DNA of 64,000 nucleotides from Ectocarpus siliculosus (GCA_000310025.1 FN649726.1:2030546-2094545), one strand, 5' to 3'; shown: positions 35,101 to 48,800, numbered from the stretch's first letter. Translations and numbers: made by a program. The notes: a model not told the origin generated them from the letters alone.

Positions 35101-38100
35101 CAGCAGGTATCCTTTTATCTCGGGAAAGACAACCGCCGCGTCTGTGTACCTTGCAACAATTCCCAAGAAGCCTTAATCCGGAGACTGTACCCGGTCGGAG
35201 TCAGATCTCCTCCGCGGCGCCACTTTCGGGGGAGCCCACCGACCACGGGGGAGCCCACCGACCAGAAAGCGCACTTGCGTTTGTGGTCCCGCCGTAAGAC
35301 TGGTCAGCCAGCTAGCGCGGTCGATGCTAACTAAAGAAGCCACACACCAGGATGAATGCGCACGTGTAAGCATCACATCGTATTCCTTGTTTTCAGCTGC
35401 AATACTAAAAAATTGCTCGGGGACTCACGTGTCGTACTCCAGCGCTTGGACGTCGTGCTGCCGTATGAGGTCCGATATTCTGGTCTCGGCGAAGTAGATA
35501 TCCCTCCGCATGTCCTTGGGCAGTCGCCACTCCATCTTGACGGGGCTCCGCCCATCGCAAAGGGAGAACGCCTGCTTGTCCGGGGGGAACACCTCCTACC
35601 GGTCCGGCAACAACAAATAACGCCATCGTCACGGACGTCGGAAACAAAAAAATACACCAGCACCAACACCGCCACCAACTACAACAACGACAACGCATTA
35701 TGGGCGAGGAAAGGCGTTGAAGAGGGCCCGACCTACCCCGATCTCGTACCAAATCAACTCTTGGAAAAAAATTGTGGCTCTCAAGCGTTTTTGCAGGAAT
35801 CAATCCCACGTCGAAAGCGTGCGCAAGGGGGTGTAAAATCAAAAGGAATTCTAAAGAGCTCCAGGGCAAAATACAAACAGTTGTTTCCTTCTCGGCGTTT
35901 GGAAGTACTTGAGAGCAGCAGACCACGCCAATCCGCACTGCGGTGGGTGCAAGACTACGGACAAAGGAGGACGACGACGGAAAGAAAAGAGCCCGGAAAA
36001 CAAACGAATGCGCGCACACACGCTTACCCCCATGCCTTCACGGCCGCGGGCGCCGCCCGTGGTAGACGTAAGGTGGTTGGCGAACCGATAAATCACGTCG
36101 GCGAACACGTCGCTGCGGACCATTAACCGTGAAGGAGGAGAGACAAAAATGCACCAGGAGGCCAAATCGGCGTTGGGGGGTGTGAGGGACAAGGGTTTGT
36201 AAAAGGGGAGAATTGGATGGTGTTTATTGGGAGGCCTTTGTGCACTGAACGGCCTTCGCGACGCACGGCATGGTATACAACAGGAGCTGCCGTTGTTGTA
36301 CCTACTCCTGTTAGTACTAACTTCGCGTGACTTGGCACGTTTTGGCTATTAGCTCTTCGATCCACTGCTCCCGTCCTGCCTCAAACGGCAAGAGAGATGA
36401 CCATCGCCGCAATGAGCAAAAGGCAAAGACCAGAAACTTCATTTCCAACGGTGAAAAATAAACCTAAACAAGACAAGCAAACTGCCCAGGGATCATCATC
36501 ACTAATTAAGCTGTTTCAGATGGGCAAAATAAAAGTTGCACCAACATGAATCCGATGTACGTACACCGAAGAAGGCTTGGAACTGACAAATGTATACAAC
36601 CAGCTGTTCAAAACGAGCCAATCAACACCGATTGGTGTGCTACGGACCTGTCTCAAGACGCTAGTTAGAGAAGTGGAGGGCGGTGATGGTAATTCCAATA
36701 AAACAAACAAGCAAGTCAAAACGTCACTTGAAACAAAAAACGTTTTTGTACTTTGTTTGTCTGCTGCTGTTTGGTTGATTCTGACAGAAAAGAAACGAGC
36801 CTCGCTTTGCACACATTACACACACACACACCTTGCAAAGCGGAGTACCGTGTGTCCATCGACCCAGGTATGCTCGAAGTTCACCCCCGCGGCGCCGTTT
36901 TCGAAGACGATCAGCTGCAGCTTGTCGTACCACCGGTTCGTGCACGTGCCAACCTAGCCGACCGACGAACACGGGAGCGCGGGCACAGCGAGGTGAACGC
37001 TTGGGAAGGAGGGGGGGTCAAGTCTGGTAGAGTGTCGGGATGGTAGGGGGGATCGCATGTAGGTGCCAACCTGATCAACCATGAGCAGGACCCGGTCGAA
37101 CGAACAGGGGAGGGGTAGGAACGGGATACAAATCCAAAAGCTCTTCCTTTGGCGTTTGTAAGAACCCCCAAACTTTCACACAACTCACTGCCACCTAAAC
37201 ATTGCAAGCGGCATGGAACGACAATAATACAACGGATTATTCGAGACGCCCGCGTTGAACAGGAACCAGACAAAAAAACACCCCTGCCTAAAAAAAAAAA
37301 CTTCCAATTAAAGATGTGCTGCGCGCAGTACCTGAACGTCTCCTTCCAAGGCGTAGCTCCCGTGTAGGCACGAAGCAGCGATCTGAGGCCGCACGGCGGG
37401 GTTCGCACGAACATGGCACAAAACTCAGCTCACGCACGTTGTGACAACAACCAAGTGATAACAAGGTCGTGCCCTCTTTTGTGTCAGAATGGGGGAGGGT
37501 GAGATTATGCCTGTGCTGTGTTGAGGGGGGACGGAAGGAGGGCTCGCGAGTCGTGTGTGTGCCCAGCGGCGAGTGCCGGTTTGTCAGGCGACCAGGTAGC
37601 CATTTGCCGCAAACGGACTAATATATATAGTGTCTCGGCGAGGCGGTACCGGGAAAACGCACGAAAAAAGGTGCACTGGATACCGAAACCGATTCAAGCG
37701 CAGGAGGAATAGCAATCGTTCTACAACAAAGAAACAGGCGGTGTATAGAAAACGAACGTCTGTGAAGTACCTCGGGTAGTAGGTGATGAAAGCAGCTAAA
37801 TAGCACTGAACCTGACCACAAGACAAAATCCAACATGTAAACAACGACGAAAATAGCACTGGACGCGACCTACACGCCAGCAATGAAATCAAGAGGGAAC
37901 CCCCAATACCTCGGCTGACGTGCAGGGGGAGGTGTGGTCGAGGCACAGCACGAAGAGCGCCGTGTCGACGAGGTGAAGGTAGCGCTTGTTTGTCTCGTCG
38001 GCCGCGGCCAGCCGTCTCCTGGCAACCGCCCAATCGTCCCGCGTCTTGATTGGTGACAAACACACGACACACACAGCGAATCACCACGCACCACGTGCCG

Positions 38101-41100
38101 CATTGCGCCGAATGGTGGTCACCACGATGTCAGTTCACGGCATGGCACGTGACTGATCACGACAACACCAGAAACTTCCGTGCACGCAGCGGTGTCGTTG
38201 TCCTCCTCAAACGATACGACATCGTGGTATATATCCCGCGGCCGTGCAAAGGGAAACATGAGGCACGCGACGAGACGACGATAAAGATGAGACGGGACAC
38301 AATTCAACACGTGTTACGTCTGTACCTCTGATGATTTCCTTCCAGTCTCTGACCTGAGTGGTGAGAACCCCGACAGCGTTGGCCGCGGTCTTTGCTAGGT
38401 TAGCCTTCGCGGCATCTTCCTGCACGGCTAGCACAATCTCTTCCAGCTCCTCCTCAGTGATTCCCACCCGTCCATCGGGATGTAGCGCACTGCATCATAT
38501 GGTGTGTGATAGATTCCAGGAATGAGAGAGCGTGAGAATGACAGAGAGAGAGAGACACACACACTACCTTGTTTTTAGCACGGGTATGCTCCCACATCCA
38601 CCCAAAGTGCTCAGAAACGAACACGGGGTTCCTGAATCTTGCACGCCTGAAAAGAAGCAGAACTTTTCTCTCCGAGAAAACACTCTTTGGGCGTGCAGTA
38701 GCGCAACAACAATCTGTTCGCGTTTAGTACTTCAACCCAAACGCACCTGAAGCAGTAGAACTGGTTCTTGCACAGCACAACCACGTGTCTGGAATCCTGG
38801 CAACGGGTTGGAGTTACCGACGAGAATATACACGAACCACGTAGACAGCAGGACAGGGGAGGGGGTAAGTCAGTTGTTGCCCACCCTATTATAGTGATTT
38901 GTTGGGGGTCGCGCACGCATCCGTTCTTTTCGATACAGACCATTCCGTTGTTCCGCACGACGTTACACCCTCCGACTGGGAGAGAGGGAGCGGTCGTTGA
39001 AAGCGAGCGGGTGTGGGGAGAGAGCACTCACAACAGGTGGCTCCGCTCGAGCGAAGATCGTCAGTACACACACACACGAGCGACAGAACCTGGGGTGATG
39101 ATTGCCACACCAACCGCCCGGACCAAACCGGCTCGGAGAAACACAACGGAGCTATGCTGGCGAGTCACTTCACGCCTGGAAACGTTTGTTACCTGAAAAT
39201 TCGTGCAGAGGGAGGTATGCAGCGTTCTCTCTCTAACCAGATGCACCGTCAACCTGGCCAAACCACTAAATAGTACTTCAGTACCAGGTAGGTTATTTTT
39301 TTTTCTTTTAGCAGGTAGGTTATTGTAGCATGGGGGTACTCCCCCCTCACCGTCTGCCGAACCTTGCAACATAGTTGAATTTCGTCGGTGTCGCTTTCCA
39401 TCACCATCTGTTTTGAGACGTTTTCCCGGTCACTACTACTACAATACCCCACCCGAGTTGCAACACGCCGAACTACGCCGACGACTGACTGCTGCGCTTG
39501 CGCCCCCGCCCGTCCGCCTTGTTTCACCTCGCACACTCTCATCTCGTCCGCGTCGTTCTCGACCGCCTTCCTGTGCGCCCCGAAAAGCCTCCGGTACTGC
39601 GCCATGCAAAGCGGGGTGTCTCGCCAAAGGTCTTGTGGCAAAGAGTCAGCGAAGAGCACACCAAGGGGTACGGACGCTCCGTCGGTTAGTTGCAGAAAAC
39701 ATGTCAAATGCGGTCATGACAGCAGCAAACAAAGCAAATTGAGAACAACGTGGGTGCTTCCGGCTGGTTGAGGAGAGGGTGGATGGTATGACAAATATCG
39801 GAAACAGGAATGAACGTGCAAGAAAAAGGTCCATGAAGCAAAATTGCAACAGCTTCTTATCAGTTTTTCGAGTTCGACGACACGTGAAGCACAAGGCCAA
39901 ACAGAGGAATGACCACCAGACCCCCGGCTACAACTTTTACTCAATTTTTGCTAACTCAGCGAGGAAGCCTGTGAAAGGTGATTGGTCTGAGGCCGCACCC
40001 CTACCTACCAACAACGCCAGCATGTCTACCTACTACGCTGGTGCTCGACACGTGATGAGAGGCTAGATTACCGCGTGAAGTTGATGGGCTTCACAGCTCC
40101 ATTGCTCCACGACGACGAGGATGTATGAGTCATACGTATACGTTCTCGGAAAGCTCTCGACGAGACGGTCCCGACGCCGCCATTTTCGGCACCGCCACTC
40201 TTTCTTCTGCGGAAAAAATCGAGCTTTGAAGGCCAATCCAGGGGGGGGTGGTATCTTGTGTCACCCACGGTAGTCATCTACCGGAACGAACTCACCAGGG
40301 GGCAACGTCTCGCTCCGCACGGCCGACGCGAACCTCAGCGACGAGTACAGCAAAGACGCGGCTCGCCTCGCCTGCTTCTTCCCCGCGACAGCGGCCCGGC
40401 CCGTGTCGCGAGCCGCCCGACGGGACGCCGGCTCGCTGCTCCTCCTGTCACCCCGCTTGTGGGGTGGTGACCGATAAAAAGACGGCCGGGATGCGTTGTC
40501 GTCGTAGACGTCGATGCCTCCGTTTGCTGACCTCCGTGGCGGGGAAGGGAAGCGAGAACGGTCCTCCGAACCACCACCGGCGCCGCAAGAGGAGCAGGCG
40601 CCAGCGTCGCCGATTTCGTCTCCCAAGTCTTTGGAGTGAGTGCTCAAAGTGGGCGTCTCGAACACGAAGAAGGGACTGGTTTATATTTTTTTTTCCGCGG
40701 TGATCGGTGTAAATCATGACAAGATACGGACGGCGGCGTCGAAGCAAGAAGGCCACCACAGCAGTGAATCGGCGAGGCATTAGGTGTTGTGCCCGGTATA
40801 GCAGTTGAGCGCAGAAAACGGGTTAGATACACCATCAACCAGGTTGGTCTCGACGAGCTACGATAGATAACAGCAGAGAGGCAAGTGTGCTTCTGGAAAT
40901 TTCATCGACTGTTGCGCAAACCAACTGAAAACAACTATCACGCTGCTAGTAGTCTTGAGCCGGGCGACGAAAAGTGCGAAACACATTCTACTCCGCGGGG
41001 TCCCCCGACAGAGGGGACGTGGAGCGGATTCGACGGGGAGTCAAGCCTGCGACTATCTGCGAGTCCAGGACAACGCGCAGAACGGTGAACGCGCCGGTAT

Positions 41101-43513
41101 GAGGCTCACTGCTGCTGCCGACTACCGGCCTTCATGTGCAGCACTTGCAACGTATACGAAAAGCGAGAAAACAGAGAGAAAAAACGAACACCAAAGGACA
41201 ACCTCTTGCCAGACCGCTTGGTCGCGACCCCGAGTTACAGGCAACGGATGTTGTTCAATCCATACGGTACATATTTCGTTAAATCTAACAAAACTGCAAT
41301 AGAGATCGCGACGAGTACTACATGCACATGCACACGAGGGAAGGTACAGCAAAAAGTAGCTTCTTGACTCTGTAAAGTCGAATAAAAGAACGGCAGAGGG
41401 TAACGGCAGAGGCACCTTCTCCTTCCGAATGATCCGGTCGGGGATGCGTGCAGTTTACGAGGCCCTTCTACTGGAGTTGCAAGATTAACTTTGAAGGGTA
41501 TGCAGACGCTGTCAGCGAGCGGGGGGCCAAAAAAAAGATAGATATCACGAGAAACAAAAGCCAAGAATCCAACCAGAAAGCATGACGCCCCACCATGCTC
41601 CATCTCACTTTAGGTTCAGCACCACGCTGGACTTGGGCGTGAGGTAGCTGTCGTCCCAGAACTCCTCGACGAAGCTATCCTTTTCGGCGGCGTACTCGAG
41701 GAGAGACCGCTGGAGCGCCTCCCCTTCCCCGCTGGTCTCGAACTGCGTCAGGAACGAATGGGTGATAATACATCAATCTAGAACCAAGCGTCTTTCACGG
41801 TCACGCACAGGAGGCCCGGTCGGTGTGTCCACAGCAACAGCAGCAACTTTCACCTCCGTATAGCGCCGTCTTAGGAGCGAACGGACAAACTGAACGGCGA
41901 CAACACGTACACACATACACACAACGCCTGGGTAGTTTCGCGCGTAAGCGGCGGCCAGAGCCCGCCGAACCGGACGATGCCGTACACGGATTTAGGACTG
42001 CTAAGATTGTGGAGCAGCGCCTCGTCGTCTACACGGTAAATTGTAAATTGTTAGAGCGTGGGCACCAAGGGCCATCGACCGATCGCTCTTACGCCACCAG
42101 CTCGCATACCGCCAGACGCCAAGCTTTTCTGCCCGTAGTCTACCGCTTAGCTAGCGCAGGAGTGCTTTTTCCCGTGCGCAAGGCGAACCGGCTCCGACGC
42201 TTGTTCCCTCGGAGAAGTCAAGCATGCCGATCATTTTGTGTAGCGCCTCTGGTGCGCAGCGCTATGGGTAGCACGCGCGGTGTGAGTGTGCTAAGTAAGG
42301 CCTGCGCAAGGAGCGTCTTTGTACCAAACAAGCAACATCCGCGGAACGAAAGACCTACACCACGACCGCGAACTGATCTAACACGTGCCGTTGCGTCATA
42401 CTACGGCAATCTCACCTCCTGTACCACCCCCTTGGTGACCGCAAATGCCTCCGGAGACAGCAATGGCGCTACTGCCCCCAGGTACCTCCCAAGCGTATCT
42501 CCCAGCGGGGGGACTTGTAGCTTAGGGAGGCGTGATTGGTGCATGAACGTGCCACGCGTGGCCGGAGGGGTAGCGCCCTCGCCGACGCTGCTGCTATCGC
42601 CGCCGCTGTTGCTGTCGCCGCCGCTGTTGCTACCGCCGCCGCTTCTGCTGCTACCGCCGCCGCTACCGCCGCCGCTGCTGCTACCGCCGCCGCCGCTGCT
42701 ACCGCCGCCGCTGTCACCGCCGCCGCCGCCGTCACGTGCTAGCACTGCCTGTGCCTCCGCTAACGTGCGCTGGCGCGGACCCCGCCCCCTCCCGACGCTC
42801 GCCCGTGCCGCCGTGGCCCTGCCTCCGAGGGAAGAGGCAGACGGCGGCGCAGACGCCGTCGTGCCGTGGCCATTGTTGAGATGCGCTACAGCGCCAGGCG
42901 CGGGTCCAGCGCCAGGCGCAGGCTCAGATTCAAACGACCGCCTACCGATTCCCGAGAGACCGTCACCGGCGCTCACGGTCACAAACCCGAATTTGTTCCC
43001 CGGGTTGATTGCGGCTGCGGCTGCGGCTGCGGCAGCAGCGGCGGTGGGATCGGGAGTAAAAGCGGTGGTGGCGGGAGGTGGAGGAGGAGGAGACGACTTG
43101 TTCTTCTGGGAGCGGCCTGGTACGGGATCTTCCCCTTGCTGGATCAATTCCCCCGCTACCACTCCTGTTCCTGCTGCTCCTGCGAAGCGTACGATGTGGC
43201 GGCTCTTTATGTTGTTGCTGGAGCGGCTGCGCGATTCGGCGCACAGCGTGCTGGCGCTGCTGGCGCAGGACAACGAAGCCGTTCTGCGTTCTTCGGTCGT
43301 TGCTGTTGCTGCCGCCGACTTGATCGTGAAGCTCATGGATCCGTTCGGGGGCAAGGCGGCAGAACCCGGACGACGCCCATGGTGATTGGAACCGAAGCTC
43401 TCCCTCATGTTGTCGGGTACCGTGAGGGTGCTGCCGCTGTTGTCGGAGCTGCTGTCGTTGCCGTGGGGGTTGCCGTTGCCGGAGGGTGCTGGTGCTCCTT
43501 GGTCCGTGGCCAT
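31198..43513 (-). CDS. Carnitine O-acyltransferase, FacC/CrAT-like, 17 exons
   Basis: Choline/carnitine acyltransferases reversibly move acyl groups between CoA and carnitine. Exons, high-low: 43513-42416, 41742-41609, 40675-40296, 39619-39528, 38796-38747, 38489-38354, 38044-37910, 37382-37332, 36953-36832, 36112-36028, 35595-35429, 34931-34805, 34324-34232, 33332-33264, 32962-32751, 32228-32146, 31307-31198. All phases agree. Family blocks in order: LPKLQVPPLGDTLGRYL; LEYAAEKDSFVEEFWDDSYL; NPFFVFE; TPLCMAQYRRLFG; RHVVVLCKNQFY; ALFVLCLDH; GTCTNRWYDK; catalytic His in NFEHTWVDGHTVLRF; SPDAFVQMSI; FLKGRTEALRTVT; GKGVDRHLFALL; ILSTSNCGNP; LFGFGPVVRDGFGVGYIIK; SKNRQTDRF. VGTCTNRWYDK and EHTWVDGHTV resemble fungal cytosolic FacC-type enzymes most. 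The C terminus is open: after HAYSPSQ either a GTGTGT donor leads to a missed exon or the frame reads through a TTG repeat. Confidence 0.93.
31375..31890. other. Assembly gap flanked by duplicated intron sequence
   Basis: A run of 100 Ns (31583-31682) lies in the last intron of the acyltransferase. The left flank 31375-31582 is a homopolymer-smeared version of the right flank 31683-31890. Beginning from a poly-G run in each, the two align base by base, with the left copy repeating the preceding base wherever it differs. The gap is therefore an artefact and the intron is shorter than drawn. Confidence 0.85.
32078..32107. repeat. (CAA)n in the last acyltransferase intron
   Basis: Sense-strand TTG repeat about 40 bases downstream of the donor of exon 32228-32146. 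Confidence 0.9.
33193..33218. repeat. (CAA)n in an acyltransferase intron
   Basis: Sense-strand TTG repeat about 45 bases downstream of the donor of exon 33332-33264. Confidence 0.9.
40075..40264. mobile_element. MITE copy 2 in an acyltransferase intron
   Basis: The sequence matches the reverse complement of the 22901-23104 element along its length: AGCTCCA...CTCCA, TCTCGGAAAG, CGCC.CCATTTTCGGCACCG, CTCTTTCTTCTGCG, and the terminal GTGGTATCTTGTGTCAC. The terminus at 40264 is intact; the opposite one, near GTGAAGTTGATGGGC, is diverged. It lies about 30 bases downstream of the donor of exon 3 (40675-40296), inside the intron. Confidence 0.75.
42545..43513 (-). other. Low-complexity N-terminal extension of the acyltransferase
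   Basis: The first exon is open for 323 codons before the Met at 42544-42542 that immediately precedes the conserved LPKLQVPPL block. The extension is Ser/Gly/Ala/Pro-rich, with tandem Gly-Ser repeats encoded by GGC/AGC triplets at about 42590-42730 and an Ala run near 43010-43050. No targeting signal is evident. Either this is a disordered extension unusual for the family, or translation starts at 42544 and the upstream part is 5' UTR that is open by virtue of high GC content. Confidence 0.55.
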
Positions 43514-45845
43514 CGCGCTGCCGGAGGGTTTTCGTATCTTCGCATTGCGTCGAGAAAGGAAGGGCGGTCAAGGAAGCGAGGCGCACGTCAAAACCAACAC
43601 CAAGACGTGTCGCAGGTTACAAAAGCGGTCCCTGACTGGTTGCAGTAAGCATTTCATGTTTCTACGCATACCAGTCTGTTCTGATAAATATGGGAACCAT
43701 TGGGACAATCAAATAATTATGTATGCTGCAGGTGTATCCGAATGGTCCTTATATTTTCCAAACGTGATACAACAAGTGTATGAGCGAAGGTCGAGGTGGA
43801 TCGCGGTGGTGGTCTCTTTGCTCGAACAACCAAAACAGAGGCGCGCGCCGTATGAGTCACCGGAGCAGGTCGAGACTCCAAAGATCATCGCTGGTTGACC
43901 TTCACACCACGCCCTTTCCCGCCAAAAGCGACTCGTCGTCAATCAACAACAGCCTGGCCACGTCCAAGTTAGTTTATGACGGCCGTCCCAAAATTGAAAT
44001 GCTCCGCGGGTCGTGTACAATACGGAGGGAGCTGGGGAAACGAGCAATCATGCGGAAAAAACCCACAGCAGCACTTCAACGCTGCTTGCTGTCCTGGATC
44101 TTGGAATGCTAAACTTGCGACTAATAGAGTCGTTGGGGTTTGCGGATACAGCTGTAGGTGCTGCACCCTCGACAATCCCCAACCCTATCCACTCGTTACT
44201 GCAGGGACGAGCGGCGCCCTGGAGATTCGCTGTAGTAGGTACAGCAGCCGCCACGCACGGAAGCAAATAAATGCACGCTTTCTCACACGTAAGCGGAACA
44301 TATCGTCGCCAAGTCGCCAATCCTTCGCAGCAAGCTGCCGAGCGTTCGTTGTGGGGTGGTGTCAAAGCTTTTGATCCAAGCAAGCAAAACCGCGTACAGC
44401 AGTAGCAGGTCGAGCGTCGTCGGCCGTCACATCAAGTGCTGCTGAGTGTGTGGGATAATGCAGCAGATGGCACACCCATGTGTGTGTGTCTCTGATGCAA
44501 CAACATAGACTACACGTGCCCCGCGCGGGGTAATAATGGTGGATGACCGAGCTGCCATACGCATATATTCTAAATCACATCATGGGCGGAGCCAGCGCGG
44601 GCTGGAGTCAGCATGGTGTTTGGTTTTTAGTTTTTAGCATCAAAATCAGTGACAACAACAGCCGGTGCGCGCTCAGGCGCTCAGGCCCGTTCCATTCCTA
44701 CGGCAACTGCACTAACGCGCCGACACCACACCACACCAGCAGACCACAAAGCCATCATGTCGGCACGTCGAGATGACACGATCGGTGGTCATCAACCATG
44801 GTGATAGCATACAGCTTTTTTGGACGCTTGCTGTGCTGAAGAACAACGGCGCCTCTTGCTCTCCGCCGCTGTGCCAACCAACACACAAACGACCTCGGGT
44901 GTAGACTTGTAGCTACAGAGGCATCCCTCACCGATTGGCCGTCGCGCGCAAACAACGTAGGGTGTGGTGTGCGGGAAGACCTTCGCACCTGCCTCCCTCC
45001 TTTGGCAGGTCGGTCGCGGTGTTTTACGAGGAGGGATAAGGGGGCGAGAATTTTTCTTCTTGGTGAGAAGAGTGTTCAAATGTGGCTCTTCTTACGAGTA
45101 TAACACACGCATTCCGCCAAAGAGATGGATTTTTGCCGATGTGTCAAGGGCGGGTATTCTTTTCGAACCGGCATCGTGTCACCGTGTTACGTACGTGCGT
45201 ACGTGGAGCGTAGAGCGTAGAGGCGGAGTTCACCGTTCAACGGACACGATCAACGGACTTGATTGAACACAACTCTCACGATTGAGCACGACGTCTATAC
45301 TGCGACTGCTGTAGTCTCCAGCAGGCACCGTTGGACCTTCAAACTGCTGTGATAAGGAAAACCTGTATAACGTATAACTCTTCCCTGGTTCCCTGGTCAC
45401 GCACAGCAACCAGCACACCAGCACCCAACAACAACTAAAAACAAAATGCGGGGAAAAAAAAAATGGATAGTCTATGGCGGTTTCGTTCTTTTATTCGTTC
45501 CGACCGAGAAAGTATCAACGTTATCGCGTTTCGACAAGCTCGCTGCCCGCTACTTGCGTCATCAATAGGGCCTTCGACCGGCAATCTCAACCTCAACCTC
45601 AACCGACACCAACCAACCAGCGCACGCATTACGCCGCCTGGCAGTGCTATATTGTGCCGGGCCGCCGGTCCTCTTTTCCTTCACACACCGTACGAAATAC
45701 GGCATCCCATCGTCTACACAGCAGCAGCAGCAGCAGTGTTCGATAAGTGGCCAATGCAGCTTCGTCGCAAAGCTGCACTCTCTCGTGCCTCGGTCTGGCT
45801 TGCTGCTGCTCATGCATCCGTGTCGTGTAGGTGTGCAACCAAAAC
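43514..45845. other. Divergent intergenic region
   Basis: A 2.3-kb spacer separates the 5' ends of the minus-strand acyltransferase gene and the plus-strand orphan gene, so it should contain both promoters. No TATA box is clear enough to call. Open frames are short and mutually overlapping. I see no RNA gene or repeat apart from short copies of the CTGCTGTAG-type motif near 44395 and 45306. Confidence 0.45.
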
Positions 45846-48800
45846 ATGAGCCGCGGCCGAAGCGTCGTCATTTCTAGCAGCAGCCCTGCCACTTACTACG
45901 GCGGTGATGAACACGACGAGGAGGACCCGCTGGGACTCCTTCGAGGCACATCGGCTGACATCCACGACGGCGTCGGAATTCTGGCCGGTTCGAGTTCCCT
46001 GTTGAGATCACACACACCTGTGAGGGCAGAAGTGGGCTGTGAAAGTGGAGATCCTCGTGAGGTCATCGACGCAATTTTGAGGAGTTCGAAAACAGTACGT
46101 GACCAAGTGTCTTCGCGACAGGTACTACCTATGTATGTACAGCACAGACACCGCAGTAGACTGTAGTGCTATGTTTCTAGACTGTAGATGTCGACCGGAG
46201 CGTGGAAAGGAAGCGTGCATAGTCTATATTCATGTTTGACGGTCGTTGCTGACTATGACACACACACAAGTTTCGAAGCACCCGAACATTGCCTCGAACA
46301 AATCGCAAACACTGGCGTTCCTTTTATTTAATGGGTCTGTGTTGCATCTCGTAGGGTAGACTGTACCGTAGTTGAAGGTGCATAGTGTAGAACAGTAGTC
46401 TCGACGTTCTGCGTGCATATCGTCTGATCACCATCTCGAAATACACCAATCGAGAAATGGAGCGTAAAGTTCCCCTGTATTACATTTTGCACCCCCCTGT
46501 AAATTCGACACTCTCTCTCTTATCCTGATTGCGGTATAGCGGAATCTGTGTCCATCTGTATCGACCACTCACCACGCTGAATGCGGACCGGTCTACCGTT
46601 GTTCGTCAGGTGTACACAGATGATATGCCGATTTAGACAATGATCCTCTGTGCGAAGAAGTTACTTGTATGCGGCTGGCGGCGGGTAGCAACGTTGGCGT
46701 GCTACTACGTGTGTCGACGACAGGATTCGGGGTTCCCTTGAAACAAAACAAGGTTCCCTTGAAACAAGAAGACAAACTGTTGACGTTGTAACACTACACC
46801 AATCTCGATCCCCTTTCTCTAACTCCCCTCTCTCTCCCCTCCCTTTTCGTGTGTTTCCATTTCTCTCTCCCCCCCTTTTCCCCCCCTTCTTCCCGCCACC
46901 CCCAACCGTGTTCTCCAGGCTCGTACTCTGGACTCATACAAGGCCGAGAACAAGCTGTTGTACAAGGAATTGTCCCTCTTGCCGCCAACATACAGCCAGT
47001 ATAGAGCGGTCCGCGAGAGAGTAGCTTCACGTCGCAGACAGCGAAATATCCTAGAGACTGCCGGTCCGACGGCATCGGCGCCCATCTGTCACCCATTAAA
47101 CTTCCACCTGAACGGTGCTGAAGCCCAAGTCTCCAACGAGGACGACTGCTCTCAACCAGAATGTATAGACTTTGGTCTGACGATAGAGGCGTCAGAGCTA
47201 GGAAACACACGAGCTTTGGAGGATGAAAAGGAGCGAGGGGGAGACAACGGCAGCATGGAAGGAAAGACAGGACTGGGGCTGGAGTGCGGCGAGGGGGGTG
47301 ACAATACTACTAGCCACGGTAGGCCATCGCTTGAGGAAGGTGGCAGCGTCTCAATGGACGAGGAGCCGGCCAACGAACGACCTTCGTCTGGATGGGGAAG
47401 AAGATGCAGCACTTTGGCGAGGTTAGCGAGGACCCCACGATGAGCTCTTGGCGCGAAGAATCTTGTTTCACACTACTTTTCCTTTCATCACGGTAGACGA
47501 CATGTCCTGATGGCTATCGCTTGACGTTCACCACACATTGTACGCAATACATGGCGATGTCCTTACATGGTATGACATACGGTGGTGGGGCGGTCGGTAA
47601 CCGTGCATGCCTCACTTGGCTCTCCTAGTCTATGCTATCATACACCTCGCAGCATTGTTGGCCAAAGAACAAAAATATTTCGTAGTACAATAGCGGTGAG
47701 GGATGCCTTAGTAAGAAACACACACAACCACAGTGTACAGATGAACGCAATCAGACCCGCTTGGCCCCGCTGCATGCTTGTGTTCAAAAGCAACGCTCTG
47801 TGACGAATCTCTGCCTGCAACCACCAGGGCCGGCTCTGCATCGGAAACTCCCACCGGCAGGAAAACAGCACCACCCCCACTCCAACGCGTCGAAGCACGC
47901 CGCGGAGAAGATGTCCCTGCCGCTCTTTGGCGGAGCAAGGTGCGCGGCAGGCAGATGGTGTTCTCGCTGCTCGAGGCAGCTCGGATCGAGGAGGAGGACA
48001 TGGTAAGGATAAGGCGTGAACACACACTCTCGCAATAGGCTTCGCGTGCACCCATGCTGCACTTATTGTCATTAACCTGAATTACGCTACCAATGCATCG
48101 TGTAACGGAGGGAGGGGGGGTTCCAGAAAGAGTTCCAACACTAGGCGGCGAACAACCGGTTGAAACATTTCGATTGTACCCATTTGGAAACCGAGAGGTT
48201 TGGGAGTTTTTTTTGGGGGGGTCGTCTCTTGCTTGCCTCAGTCATTTGACGATTGAGCGCGCTTCACTCCCATTCGAGACCGAGCACTATTCCCCCTCCT
48301 AGTGCAGACTCCCAACTTTGTGGGCCTGCCATATCGTACTCTACGTACTGGAGCCTCTTCGTCTGTTGCCGAGTACTGGTGACCATCCGTTTCATAAGAT
48401 AACGATTGTTTTCTAGCTGATGTTCTAGTCGTCGTCGTTGTTGTCTTGTCTCCACAGTTGAAATCAGGGCTAACCTCTGTCCAGTGCCACTTCTTCCCGA
48501 CTCTTCAACGGTGACAACTAAACAGATTTCCGTTCGTCACAAGATGACCCAAGCACCGCCTAGGTTCACCTACATGTTTTGTTATCTCGCTCAAGCGTTT
48601 CTCTCTTGCCCTGCCACGTGGTGTATCTAGTGTACGTATCGCGTTGCTTCTCCACCCTACGTCCGGTACACAAGTCCCGCCCTTTTAGCAAGCCCATGTC
48701 CCCCGACGTTTCCACTCCAACGTTGTCGCAGAGTCCATCGGGCTTTTTGATATTCGCTCCCGTTCTTGTTTCTTCTCAACGCTTCCCGTCTGACGTCGAA

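Noticed and set aside
42000-42060. Apparent minus-strand exon between acyltransferase exons 1 and 2
   Set aside because: Exon 1 joins exon 2 directly in phase as VVQE-FETSGEG, matching the family, so this stretch is intron.
41823-43385. A 520-codon plus-strand frame
   Set aside because: It overlaps the first acyltransferase exon on the opposite strand, is dominated by Pro/Leu/Ala runs complementary to the Gly/Ser tracts, and has no domain.
46800-46918. Long CT-rich tract
   Set aside because: It is the polypyrimidine tract and branch region in front of exon 2 of the orphan plus-strand gene.
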